Part shown: one piece after another, positions 1-6,203 of the stretch
Layout: each line of letters starts with the position of its first letter
How positions within the stretch are numbered: position 1 is the first letter of the stretch
Assembly (NCBI GenBank): GCA_023954595.1
Contig: JAGSHJ010000163.1
Coordinates: 1-6,839, forward strand
Direction of reading: 5' to 3'
Source of the DNA: Bacteriovoracaceae bacterium
GTDB taxonomy: Bacteria; Bdellovibrionota; Bacteriovoracia; Bacteriovoracales; Bacteriovoracaceae
Length of the DNA: 6,839 bases
Program-made: the position numbers and the translations under genes
The notes under the pieces: model-generated
What the model was told of the DNA's origin: nothing
The model's input: the letters and a program-made list of their open reading frames with translations, nothing else
Database searches by the model: none

Positions 1-585
1 CAATGAGACACTCAAAGCAGTTATAAGGCTAAAGAAGAACTTGTACTTAATATAGGTTCTTAATAAGACCCCCACCTTACCGTAGTCAAGATAGCGCTCA
101 AGATACCCCTCAGGTGCAATAAATATGAAGACATAGTAAACAAAGGAGAGCACAAACAAGCTTAAGTAATTAACCAGAGAGAAGGAAAAATACTGTAGCA
201 TTGAAACGATTCTCTCCATTCCCCTTTCTGCCACAAAGTATTCTTTTAATTTAAATTGTTCTAAAAAGTCGAGAAATGAAACCTGTACGGCCATCAACTC
301 TTTTCCATGGGAATTAAAAAACTCCAACCAGCCTTGAATTGCATAAGCAAAAAGGTATAAAAGTAGGCTCGAAACGATCAAAAAGATAAAACAAACAGAA
401 AGGACGCAAAACCCCTTGTGAATCCTATACTTTTTAAGCTGCCTATAGAAAGGATAAACAAAAACAGCAAAAGCCACTGAATAGGCCAATGGTAGAAGGA
501 TATTACGGAAATATATAAGTCCTATAACTGAGAAAACAATTAACATTCCCAGATACAGCAATCTCGTTTTGTTATTTAGAATCAT
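1..585 (-). CDS. AI-2E family (PerM/YdiK-like) membrane transporter, N-terminal part
   Basis: The reading frame is open from ATG at 585 to the left edge, giving 195 codons with no stop, so the C-terminal part is outside the window. The product is very hydrophobic, with likely membrane segments near residues 9-25, 29-46, 58-83 and 134-157 and a fifth starting near 182. The order fits the AI-2E transporter family (PF01594): an opening hairpin ending in a Pro-rich 'YPFYRQLKKYRIHKG' turn, a long loop with amphipathic helices (about 85-130), then an 'LRTYIKYKFFFSLITA' stretch like the conserved R-x-Y-[IL] helix before the core. Members include exporters of AI-2 and Na+/H+ antiporters, so the substrate cannot be named. 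An in-frame TAA lies directly before the ATG, so this is the earliest start. No Shine-Dalgarno site is visible, and the gene starts 11 nt after the preceding stop, which suggests translational coupling as the last seen gene of the operon. Confidence 0.7.
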   Translation of the reverse strand, partial: MILNNKTRLLYLGMLIVFSVIGLIYFRNILLPLAYSVAFAVFVYPFYRQLKKYRIHKGFCVLSVCFIFLIVSSLLLYLFAYAIQGWLEFFNSHGKELMAVQVSFLDFLEQFKLKEYFVAERGMERIVSMLQYFSFSLVNYLSLFVLSFVYYVFIFIAPEGYLERYLDYGKVGVLLRTYIKYKFFFSLITALSVSL

Positions 586-596
586 TTAAAAAGAAT

Positions 597-938
597 CTAA
601 AAGGGTACCTGCCCAATTGCGCTATTCTTGTCATTTATCTTTTGTCTTTGCTTAAGAATTTCATTCTTTACTGTATCCAACGCTTCTCTTACACCAATTA
701 GAAGTTGGTTATTTTTTTTGGAAGCATATACCGCAGCTTTGCCTCTAACTCTGACCTCAACAGAGCATTCAAACAACACAGGTCCTCTACTCTCCTCAGG
801 GTTTGCCTCCTTAATCCACACCAAAACATTGGTGAAGTCTAGGTACTGATGATTATCAAAGTAATCTTCAATGTAGGCACGAACAACATGGTCATCTACA
901 TTATCCTTGTGACTAAGCTCATTATAAATATTTATCAT
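597..938 (-). CDS. Short HPF/RaiA-like (ribosome hibernation factor fold) protein
   Basis: The product has 113 residues. Its layout resembles the beta-alpha-beta-beta-beta-alpha fold of HPF/RaiA (sigma-54 modulation) proteins: a short strand (2-8), helix (about 15-32), strand (37-44), strands around 56-75 ('ECSVEVRVRGKAAVYASK') and a long basic C-terminal helix (78-100, 'REALDTVKNEILKQRQK'). The last part corresponds to the family's 'AID.A.D.LERQL.K.K' helix. Known members bind the 30S decoding region and stabilise idle 70S or 100S ribosomes. The C-terminal dimerisation domain of long HPF is absent, and the first strand and loop are shortened, so ribosome binding is inferred from resemblance only. 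The ATG shares one base with the stop of the transglutaminase gene upstream (TAATG) and has a strong AAAGGAG site (945-951) six bases before it. It could instead be an unrelated small alpha/beta protein. Confidence 0.55.
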   Translation of the reverse strand: MINIYNELSHKDNVDDHVVRAYIEDYFDNHQYLDFTNVLVWIKEANPEESRGPVLFECSVEVRVRGKAAVYASKKNNQLLIGVREALDTVKNEILKQRQKINDKNSAIGQVPF

Positions 939-2329
939 TATTCACTCCTTTGTTTTCTAGATAATTCAACAAGACTTCTAACAAGAAACTCCAAGACCTG
1001 CCCTCGCTTAGCTGCCTGATTTCCAAGCTGTCTCACTCTTAATTTTAATGGCTGTTGACCATTCCATAAACTTTCTTTGATGAAAAAATCTTCACTCGTC
1101 TTCGGCGGTGTGTTTTCTTTAACCATCCAAATAAAGTCAGGATGATACAATGTCTCCCACTCTCCCCCTACAATCTTTCCTTGTCGGTCAATTTCTAAGT
1201 CGTATTTGTAGTGGATGTCATAGCCTGCAGTTGAGGGAAAAAGAAAATCTCCTTCATCCCCATAAAGTAATTTAACCTTCATCTCCACCCCAACAAGGTA
1301 GTGTGCAGAATGATGTCTATTGTGTGAGTTTGGATCTTCAGGAAAGTCACTTAGAGCAATCATTGAGTACTTTAGTTGCCTAGATGGCACTTTCGTTTTT
1401 GGATTGCGATACTTAAAACTAAATCCCATGACAGGACGATTCCATACATCCGCATTATAAGCATTATCGATAATAAACGTTTTCTTATAAAGGCCAATGT
1501 AATTAAGAATGGATAAATGGAATGTCGCAGGATTATTATCCAAACAATTCTGTTCTCTTGAACCCAATTCATTTAAATTACATCTTCCACCAACTGTGGT
1601 GTATCTCTTATTGTTCTCGCCCCAGGCATGTGCCGCTAAACGCTTTATATCGGCAGGAGAAAAGGAAATGGTACTTCCATTATAGGCCTTAACGTTCACT
1701 GTCCTTAATGGCTCAGGGTAGGAAAAGCTAGCAGGTGCGGTACCATGGCATATACCGGCCCAATAAGGTATTTTCCCATCCCTATTATAAATCTGATTTG
1801 AGTATCTAACCTGATTGCTAAATAAACGTATCTCGCTACCTAATAGATAGTCGTATTTTTCGGCAGCAGACATTTGAGAAATATTTCCACTATTAAATAG
1901 TCGCCACGGTGGCTCGCCCTTAAATCTAGAGTATAGATCAGGCCACTTTAGGCCACGTCCATCCATTCCAGGTCTTTGTGCAAGGCCCCCTCGACTTGTT
2001 GGTGAATTCACATAGGCCCAAAAGGTCTCGTCCACCTGCCCGTCGAAAAGTCTTTTTTTATCGAAGAAATAGATGTTGTCATGCAGAGGTCCAATTTTAT
2101 CATATGCTGATGCAAGTAATTTAAAATTGTCTCTGGCCTGGATCCCAGATTTGGGTCTCCCAATAGAAACCCACATATCGTGAAATTGGCCGTTCCCCAA
2201 TACAATGGAGTTCCTATGGGAGACTTTTCGAGGCTGTTCGAGGGAAAGCTTATCCCTAGAGACCATGGCCCTAAGGCCATGATCTCCCCCCAAAAACATT
2301 ATTAATACTAATGGCCAAAACTTACGCAT
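938..2329 (-). CDS. Secreted transglutaminase-elicitor-like (GP42-type) protein
   Basis: The 463-residue product opens with a signal-peptide-like segment (basic RK, then hydrophobic residues 4-15; cleavage perhaps near A21), implying export. The body matches the transglutaminase elicitor family (PF16683), known from Phytophthora GP42 and from marine Vibrio: 'AAEKYDYLLG' (155-164), 'YWAGICHGTAPA' (189-200), 'PADIKRLAAHAW' (225-236), 'FH' (270-271), 'IIDNAYNADVWNRPV' (286-300) and 'GGEW...HPDFIW' (388-401). I propose C194, H271 and D288 as the Cys-His-Asp triad of a protein cross-linking (Gln-Lys isopeptide) enzyme. The 17-residue His-Asp spacing recurs in the paralogue upstream. About 60 residues follow the HPDF motif, including a basic tail, which the paralogue lacks. 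The start is supported by an AGGTGA site (2333-2338) overlapping the previous gene's TAG stop. That site is only 3 nt from the ATG, suggesting coupling. Activity and target are unproven. Confidence 0.78.
   Translation of the reverse strand: MRKFWPLVLIMFLGGDHGLRAMVSRDKLSLEQPRKVSHRNSIVLGNGQFHDMWVSIGRPKSGIQARDNFKLLASAYDKIGPLHDNIYFFDKKRLFDGQVDETFWAYVNSPTSRGGLAQRPGMDGRGLKWPDLYSRFKGEPPWRLFNSGNISQMSAAEKYDYLLGSEIRLFSNQVRYSNQIYNRDGKIPYWAGICHGTAPASFSYPEPLRTVNVKAYNGSTISFSPADIKRLAAHAWGENNKRYTTVGGRCNLNELGSREQNCLDNNPATFHLSILNYIGLYKKTFIIDNAYNADVWNRPVMGFSFKYRNPKTKVPSRQLKYSMIALSDFPEDPNSHNRHHSAHYLVGVEMKVKLLYGDEGDFLFPSTAGYDIHYKYDLEIDRQGKIVGGEWETLYHPDFIWMVKENTPPKTSEDFFIKESLWNGQQPLKLRVRQLGNQAAKRGQVLEFLVRSLVELSRKQRSE
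2259..2286 (-). repeat. 12-bp hairpin inside the start of the second transglutaminase gene
   Basis: On the minus strand 2286-2275 (GAGATCATGGCC) pairs with 2270-2259 (GGCCATGGTCTC) around the four-base loop TTAG. There are eleven Watson-Crick pairs and one U-G pair. It lies 43-70 nt downstream of the ATG, within codons 15-24, at the end of the signal peptide. It follows a GGGGGG run. It could slow ribosomes or an RNase, or be only a by-product of codons. Confidence 0.55.
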
Positions 2330-2336
2330 ATTTCAC

Positions 2337-3314
2337 CTATTTAAGGATGGTATCCACGATTTCTGGTTTAATCTGATCGTTAAATGAACCTCGCTCAATG
2401 GTATTAGGAAAAGAGATTAGGTAATCAGGGTGATCATGCTTACTCTCTTCAATCCATTCGCCGTCTGTTACATTTAAAGAGCCGTTAGACCAACTACCTT
2501 TGAGAATATAGTGATATCCCTTCATAACGCGCTTAGTGCCCACAAAACTCATGTCATCCACATGTGGGCTAGCAAAAGTCACCCATGCAGCAACCTTTGC
2601 ACTGCTTTCATCAATCTTACTAATTTGAAATTTCACCTTATAAACAGGAACAGTCCACACAGGAAATCTTGGGTCATAATCCATCAAAAATGGTGTCTGA
2701 TTTTCTACTAAATGATTTTGAACAAGCTTATGAAACTGATCTGGATATATGTCATCATAGTCATCTTTACGATCACCATTAAAGCGATGACCAATCATGA
2801 TATCTGAAATACCAGTAGCTTTCTCATATGTTTTTAAAAGAAGTGCTTTTTGATCTCCAACGGTGAACTTTACTCCGTTTACCGTCTTTGTTTTATTCGG
2901 CTCTGGATGTAGAACAGATGCGATGGCCCAAGCATGGCATAGTCCCGCCCAACCGACTTCATTTGCTCTATATAAATCGCGCTCCTCCACAAGAGCGGCC
3001 TCAAATACCGAGTTAAACTTCTTGCCTGCATAGTAATCATATTTTTCAAGTGGTGAAGCTCCACCTCTTGGTTTATAGAAAAGAGTTTTCTCACTAAGTG
3101 GATACCACCATGACGACCAGGGTTTAATTTTTGATTCACCCACAAATTCACCAACGCGAACTTTAAGTGGTCCATACTTGTCAGTAGCGGTAAAGGTCTC
3201 CTTATTTCTTTGTTCCTGCTCATAGACTGTTTTAAGCTTTTGTTCGACCTTTTCGTTACATGCGGTAAAGGCAAATACCGCAAGCCCCATTCCGATGACA
3301 TTTTTAACTTTCAT
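2337..3314 (-). CDS. Transglutaminase-elicitor-like lipoprotein
   Basis: The frame opens at 3353, but the start is placed at the ATG at 3314. An AGGGAG site lies six bases before it, and the protein then begins with a lipoprotein signal: MKVK, a hydrophobic stretch, then 'AFTAC' with C19 as probable lipidated Cys (Phe at -3 is not ideal). The mature 307 residues carry the same family marks as its neighbour: 'PLEKYDYYAG' (88-97), 'GWAGLCHAWA' (121-130), 'GDQKALLLKTY' (153-163), 'FH' (194-195), 'LMDYDPRFPVW' (210-220), and 'DGEWIEESKHDHPDYL' (284-299). Proposed triad: C126, H195 and D212, with Cys-His spacing 69 and His-Asp spacing 17. It is probably membrane-anchored and acts outside the cytoplasm as a protein cross-linking enzyme; a protease or amidase role is possible. 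It is the first gene of the minus-strand cluster, and its TAG stop lies 7 nt before the next start. Confidence 0.78.
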   Translation of the reverse strand: MKVKNVIGMGLAVFAFTACNEKVEQKLKTVYEQEQRNKETFTATDKYGPLKVRVGEFVGESKIKPWSSWWYPLSEKTLFYKPRGGASPLEKYDYYAGKKFNSVFEAALVEERDLYRANEVGWAGLCHAWAIASVLHPEPNKTKTVNGVKFTVGDQKALLLKTYEKATGISDIMIGHRFNGDRKDDYDDIYPDQFHKLVQNHLVENQTPFLMDYDPRFPVWTVPVYKVKFQISKIDESSAKVAAWVTFASPHVDDMSFVGTKRVMKGYHYILKGSWSNGSLNVTDGEWIEESKHDHPDYLISFPNTIERGSFNDQIKPEIVDTILK

Positions 3315-3320
3315 GTTTTG

Positions 3321-3326
3321 CTCCCT
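3321..3326 (-). promoter_or_regulatory. Ribosome binding site that decides the lipoprotein start
   Basis: AGGGAG on the minus strand is followed by six bases and the ATG at 3314. It lies inside the longer reading frame that begins at 3353. The 13 extra residues of that frame would push a basic, non-hydrophobic stretch ahead of the lipoprotein signal, so the shorter protein is preferred. Confidence 0.8.
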
Positions 3327-3389
3327 GCTTATATGTTTAAGAAGATACTCCAAGTTCCTTCTTGCCGTTTTTTTGGACTTGGCGAGTCT

Positions 3390-3452
3390 TTGATTATCAA
3401 GCTCTGCCTTTTAAAAGTGTGGCAGTTAACTAGAGTATTCATCAAACTACTC
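3390..3452 (-). promoter_or_regulatory. Leader of the transglutaminase operon with three small inverted repeats
   Basis: The non-coding stretch between the operon start (3314) and the terminator holds three inverted repeats in a row: GAGTA/TACTC (3448-3452 with 3433-3437), CTGCC/GGCAG (3421-3425 with 3404-3408, loop rich in T and A) and the palindrome TTGATTATCAA (3390-3400). These are candidate operators or RNA leader structures. The best promoter-like pair on the minus strand is TTTACG (3464-3469), 17 bases, then TTTGAT (3441-3446), each with four of six consensus matches. This is too weak to call firmly. No sigma-54 or riboswitch pattern was recognised. Confidence 0.3.
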
Positions 3453-3514
3453 AAAGAGCTGGTCGTAAAAGTGAAAATTCCTACCAACTAACATTGTTAT
3501 TTTCGAACCTTCGC

Positions 3515-3544
3515 AAAAAAAGAGACGCTCAAAGGCGTCTCTTT
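3515..3544 (-). terminator. Rho-independent terminator
   Basis: A perfect 10-bp stem (3519-3528 with 3535-3544) encloses a six-base loop. On the minus strand it is followed by a run of T (complement of A at 3515-3521, the last bases shared with the stem foot). It starts 24 nt after the stop of the 99-residue gene and ends transcription from the right-hand genes before the transglutaminase operon. On the plus strand only a short T run follows, so activity in that direction is doubtful. Confidence 0.88.
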
Positions 3545-3568
3545 ATGTAGTAGTTGAATAATTGTTGA

Positions 3569-3868
3569 TTAAACGGCTATCGAGGATTGAGTTCGCTCAA
3601 GTTCGTGAACGTTCTCTTCGAGTTGAAAGAGGTAGTAATTAATATCATCTTGAATTCCGCCGTCATCTATTGGGCTATCTTGTTTCATCTCAAGCAATAG
3701 ATCCTCTATGATCTCGATCGTATCATAGCCGTCTATCATCTTCTCTTTATGCTGACGTGCCGTCTCACTGTCTTTAAGATCAATAAGGCGCCTCTTTAGT
3801 GTTTTAAACTTTCTCATACTTCGCTTAAAGCTTTCTGCATTTACAAGCGTGTTGGTTTCCATACTCAT
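3569..3868 (-). CDS. Unrecognised 99-residue helical protein
   Basis: I do not recognise this family. The product has no signal peptide and no membrane segment, so it is probably cytoplasmic. The N-terminal third is basic (SMRKFKTLKRRL, residues 17-28). The remainder is acidic with heptad-like Leu/Ile spacing (about 51-63 and 73-93), suggesting two or three amphipathic helices or a coiled coil broken by a 'DSPIDDGG' turn near 64-71. A strong AAGGGAGGAA site lies four bases before the ATG, so high translation is likely. It lies 127 nt after the hybrid kinase stop with no clear terminator between them, and a terminator closes it at 3544. It may be read from its own promoter or as the tail of the HPt-kinase operon. 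A partner or regulator role in the phosphorelay is possible but not shown. Confidence 0.7.
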   Translation of the reverse strand: MSMETNTLVNAESFKRSMRKFKTLKRRLIDLKDSETARQHKEKMIDGYDTIEIIEDLLLEMKQDSPIDDGGIQDDINYYLFQLEENVHELERTQSSIAV

Positions 3869-3901
3869 GATTCCTCCCTTAAACAGAAAAACTAAAAATG
3901 G

Positions 3902-3916
3902 TTTTTACTGTAAAAA
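3902..3916. promoter_or_regulatory. Perfect 15-bp palindrome, candidate operator
   Basis: TTTTTACTGTAAAAA has two perfect seven-base arms around one central base. It lies 34-48 nt before the ATG of the 99-residue gene. On the minus strand a weak promoter can be drawn through it: TTTACT (3924-3929), 16 bases, then TAAAAA (3902-3907), so a dimeric repressor here would cover the -10 region. The AT-rich setting makes a chance origin possible. Confidence 0.35.
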
Positions 3917-3995
3917 TAATCTAAGTAAATTTTCTCGCTAGCGTCCCGCTTAGTAAAAAAGGAAGGAGGAATGTTTAAGATTGTTCTAAGCGATG

Positions 3996-5807
3996 TTAGA
4001 AGTAAGAAGAAACTGACTGTATAAGGCTCTGGGATGATATAGGCTTAGATATATGTCCATCAAATCCGAATTTTAAGTTCTCTCTCTTTTGCTCTTCCAT
4101 AGCGTGTGCAGTTAAAGCAATCACAGGTTGCTCGAACATAGTATCTTCACGAAGACGTCTGAGAACTTGATAACCGTCCAATTCAGGCATTTGTATATCT
4201 AACAAAACTAGATCGTAGGTGTTATTGCCAACCATCTCAAGTGCCTCGTGCCCAGAGTTTGCAACATCAACCTCAGAACCGGCGCCAAGTAAGTATTTTT
4301 GAAAGATTCTTGAATTCTCAACAGCATCGTCTACAACGAGTAAACGTTTGCCAACAAGCTTCTTGTGATCTTCCACGTTCACCTCAGTATCCAAAGAATT
4401 AAAGGTCTCTAGATCCTTAACTTTAAACCAAAGGCTAAAAACAGAACCTTTGTTTTTCTCTGAGTAATCCAGCTTGATATCACCACCGAGCTCATTCAGT
4501 ATCTTCTTAGTTAATGCAAGGCCTAGTCCTGTACCTGAGTAGTTTCTATTATAGTTTGTATTTTCTTGTGAGAAGATTTTAAAGATTTCACTTTTGGCCT
4601 TGTCGTTAATTCCAAGCCCAGAATCCTTAATAATAAATGTTAGAGTGCACTGATCTTTATCAAAATATATATCCATCTCAACTCCACCCTCTACAGTGAA
4701 TTTGACGGCATTATTAAGAACATTGAACAACGCTTGTTTTATTCTCTTGGAATCAGAAAGAACCTTATCCGGGATTGGCGTTTTGAAATTAAATTTTAGA
4801 TCGATATTTTTCTTATCCGTTTTAAAACGCATAATATTGTATAGGTCACTCAGTACTTTTTTAGGATCCACCTTTTCAGTATTTACATTAAACTCACCGA
4901 TCTCAAGCTTTGATAGATCAAGAATTTCATCGATAAGCTTAAGGAGGTGGTTAGCATTCGTATTGATAGTTTGATATGCACGTGATTGTTCATCTGCACC
5001 TAAAAGACCTTCTACAGAGAGAAGTTCAACATACCCTAAGATAGTGGTCATGGGTGTTCGAATCTCGTGATTGATATTTGCTAAAAAGTCATTTTTGGCA
5101 CGGGTCGCAATTTGCGCGTTTACCAGTGCCTGATTCTTCTTTTCGTATTGAATAATAAGCTTCTTATAAATCGGGTGAAATAAAAGCCCCCAAAACATCA
5201 CAATAACGAAAACGATAAAAAGAATTAGATAGTTTCCAATGTTCTTAATTCTATCTTGATAGGTGCTCTGCCCCAATCTTGCAAAATCACTTGCCTTAGT
5301 GAAGGCCTTAAAAAGTTCCCTATAGGCCATATTACTTATAGTGGAAAGACCAACTTGAAACTCTTTAACATTTTCAAGCTCCAACGCTTCCATCTTTTGA
5401 TAACGCTTGAGAAAGATTTCTATTTTCTCTTCAAGGTTTTCGTCTCGCAAAAGACCTACAATCTCTTCGCCAATTTTTTTATTCTCAATTCGTTGTACAG
5501 CACTCGTGAACAACGCATGTTCATTTTTTAATGAATTTAACTCTGCATGCATCCTTTTTTGAAGCTTGGCCAATGCACCCTTATTGTTAATTTCCTCGGC
5601 CCCTTCAGCGATGTCGGATATGACAACAACAGACTCCATCTGCTTAGTAAGCAATTGGTTAACCTGTTGCAAAGAATTTTGTTGCTCGATCAAGTCTGCA
5701 TGATAACTATACAAGACACCTGTCACGACCAGAGAAGTAACAAGTGCGACTACTGAGTACAGATAGAATTCAAACCTAACGCGCTTTAAAAATGTCTGTA
5801 TTTCCAT
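3996..5807 (-). CDS. Membrane hybrid histidine kinase with receiver domain
   Basis: The 603-residue product senses an unknown signal and starts a phosphorelay. Membrane segment 1 spans about 15-34. A largely helical extracytoplasmic region (about 36-190) follows, then segment 2 (about 192-210). A short linker leads to the dimerisation/phosphoacceptor domain with 'NINHEIRTPM' (phospho-acceptor H247). The ATPase domain shows the N box (N362, N366), G1 'DSGLGI' (D395) and G2 'GTGLGL' (425-430). The C-terminal receiver (about 486-603) has D493/D494, phospho-acceptor D537, T566 and K588-P589, so all key residues are present. There are no PAS or HAMP motifs. The periplasmic part looks like a helical bundle and gives no ligand clue. 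The ATG overlaps the HPt gene's TAA by one base and has no Shine-Dalgarno site, so translation is probably coupled. The receiver would pass phosphate to the HPt protein upstream. It resembles BarA/TorS-type kinases in arrangement only. Confidence 0.95.
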   Translation of the reverse strand: MEIQTFLKRVRFEFYLYSVVALVTSLVVTGVLYSYHADLIEQQNSLQQVNQLLTKQMESVVVISDIAEGAEEINNKGALAKLQKRMHAELNSLKNEHALFTSAVQRIENKKIGEEIVGLLRDENLEEKIEIFLKRYQKMEALELENVKEFQVGLSTISNMAYRELFKAFTKASDFARLGQSTYQDRIKNIGNYLILFIVFVIVMFWGLLFHPIYKKLIIQYEKKNQALVNAQIATRAKNDFLANINHEIRTPMTTILGYVELLSVEGLLGADEQSRAYQTINTNANHLLKLIDEILDLSKLEIGEFNVNTEKVDPKKVLSDLYNIMRFKTDKKNIDLKFNFKTPIPDKVLSDSKRIKQALFNVLNNAVKFTVEGGVEMDIYFDKDQCTLTFIIKDSGLGINDKAKSEIFKIFSQENTNYNRNYSGTGLGLALTKKILNELGGDIKLDYSEKNKGSVFSLWFKVKDLETFNSLDTEVNVEDHKKLVGKRLLVVDDAVENSRIFQKYLLGAGSEVDVANSGHEALEMVGNNTYDLVLLDIQMPELDGYQVLRRLREDTMFEQPVIALTAHAMEEQKRENLKFGFDGHISKPISSQSLIQSVSSYF

Positions 5808-6139
5808 TAATTGTCTTTTTGTTGTCCAAGCATTGTTGACTCTTTATAGTCTAAATACTCCTTAGTATCATCACATATTTTCACAGACAGCTCCGTTTTA
5901 TGCAACTGCATCAAAGTCCTAAAACGCGTAGAAAATGTCCTTAGCCCCCCAAATCCGTAGGGTTCGGCATAGCCTTCCCACTTATGTAAAATTTTTTTTA
6001 CATTTTCTAGATCACTTTTTACAAAACTCTCTCGCAATTCTTCTAGATCCTTTCTTCTACTCTGTATAAAGGTTTCTAGGTATTCCTCTAGACCTGCTTC
6101 CGGTACCTCATGTGCTGTAAAATTTTTAAAGTCTTTCAT
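5807..6139 (-). CDS. Stand-alone histidine phosphotransfer (HPt) protein
   Basis: The 110-residue product is helical and cytoplasmic. The diagnostic HPt signature H-x-L-K-G-x5-G is found as H52-K-W-E-G56-Y-A-E-P-Y-G62: the His and both Gly are at the right spacing, but Glu replaces the usual Lys three residues after the His. Before it, 'LEETFIQSRRKDLEELRESFVKSD'-type helices (about 17-42; abbreviated here) match the first helices of the fold, and after it comes a basic helix (67-77, 'RTFSTRFRTLM'). Its role would be to shuttle phosphate between the hybrid kinase receiver (next gene, 1-nt overlap) and a response regulator, most simply the one divergently encoded. The start has an AAGGAA site five bases upstream. 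A perfect TATAAT (6187-6192, minus strand) lies 47 nt before the ATG. Confidence 0.82.
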   Translation of the reverse strand: MKDFKNFTAHEVPEAGLEEYLETFIQSRRKDLEELRESFVKSDLENVKKILHKWEGYAEPYGFGGLRTFSTRFRTLMQLHKTELSVKICDDTKEYLDYKESTMLGQQKDN

Positions 6140-6186
6140 AAATATTCCTTAAGCCGGAGTTTTTCCTTAGATTTCTCAGCCATTTT

Positions 6187-6194
6187 ATTATAAA
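6187..6194. promoter_or_regulatory. Overlapping divergent -10 elements between HPt and regulator genes
   Basis: On the minus strand 6192-6187 reads TATAAT, a perfect -10 hexamer for the HPt-kinase operon. On the plus strand 6189-6194 reads TATAAA, a -10 for the response regulator. The two hexamers share four base pairs, so the two polymerases could not bind at once. No good -35 hexamer is seen for either direction; the expected minus-strand position (6210-6215, TATATT) falls in the regulator's first codons. An activator may be needed. Confidence 0.45.
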
Positions 6195-6203
6195 TAAGAT
6201 GCC

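Noticed and set aside
2008..2280. Minus-strand 90-codon frame inside the second transglutaminase gene, with GGGGGGAG just before its ATG
   Set aside because: The purine run is explained by Leu-Gly-Gly codons of the real gene, the frame has no recognisable protein, and the overlapping transglutaminase motifs are clear.
3315..3345. Longer lipoprotein start at 3353
   Set aside because: It would place the good ribosome binding site inside the coding region and spoil the lipoprotein signal.
3210..3491. Plus-strand 93-codon frame across the leader of the transglutaminase operon
   Set aside because: It overlaps the lipoprotein start and the inverted repeats, and its product has no recognisable pattern; it is a mirror frame of AT-rich sequence.
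3938..3953. Small GC-rich hairpin (CTAGCG/CGCTTAG) after the kinase gene, as a terminator
   Set aside because: It has six pairs with a bulge and is followed by CGAGAAAATTT on the minus strand, not a T run; on the plus strand A residues follow.
3984..4001. Inverted repeat TTCTAA/TTAGAA at the kinase stop codon, as a terminator
   Set aside because: The stem has only six pairs, nearly all A-T, and no T run follows on the minus strand.
3971..4024. Plus-strand 17-codon frame directly after GGAAGGAGGA
   Set aside because: The purine run touches the ATG, leaving no proper spacing; the peptide is tiny and runs antisense into the kinase gene end.
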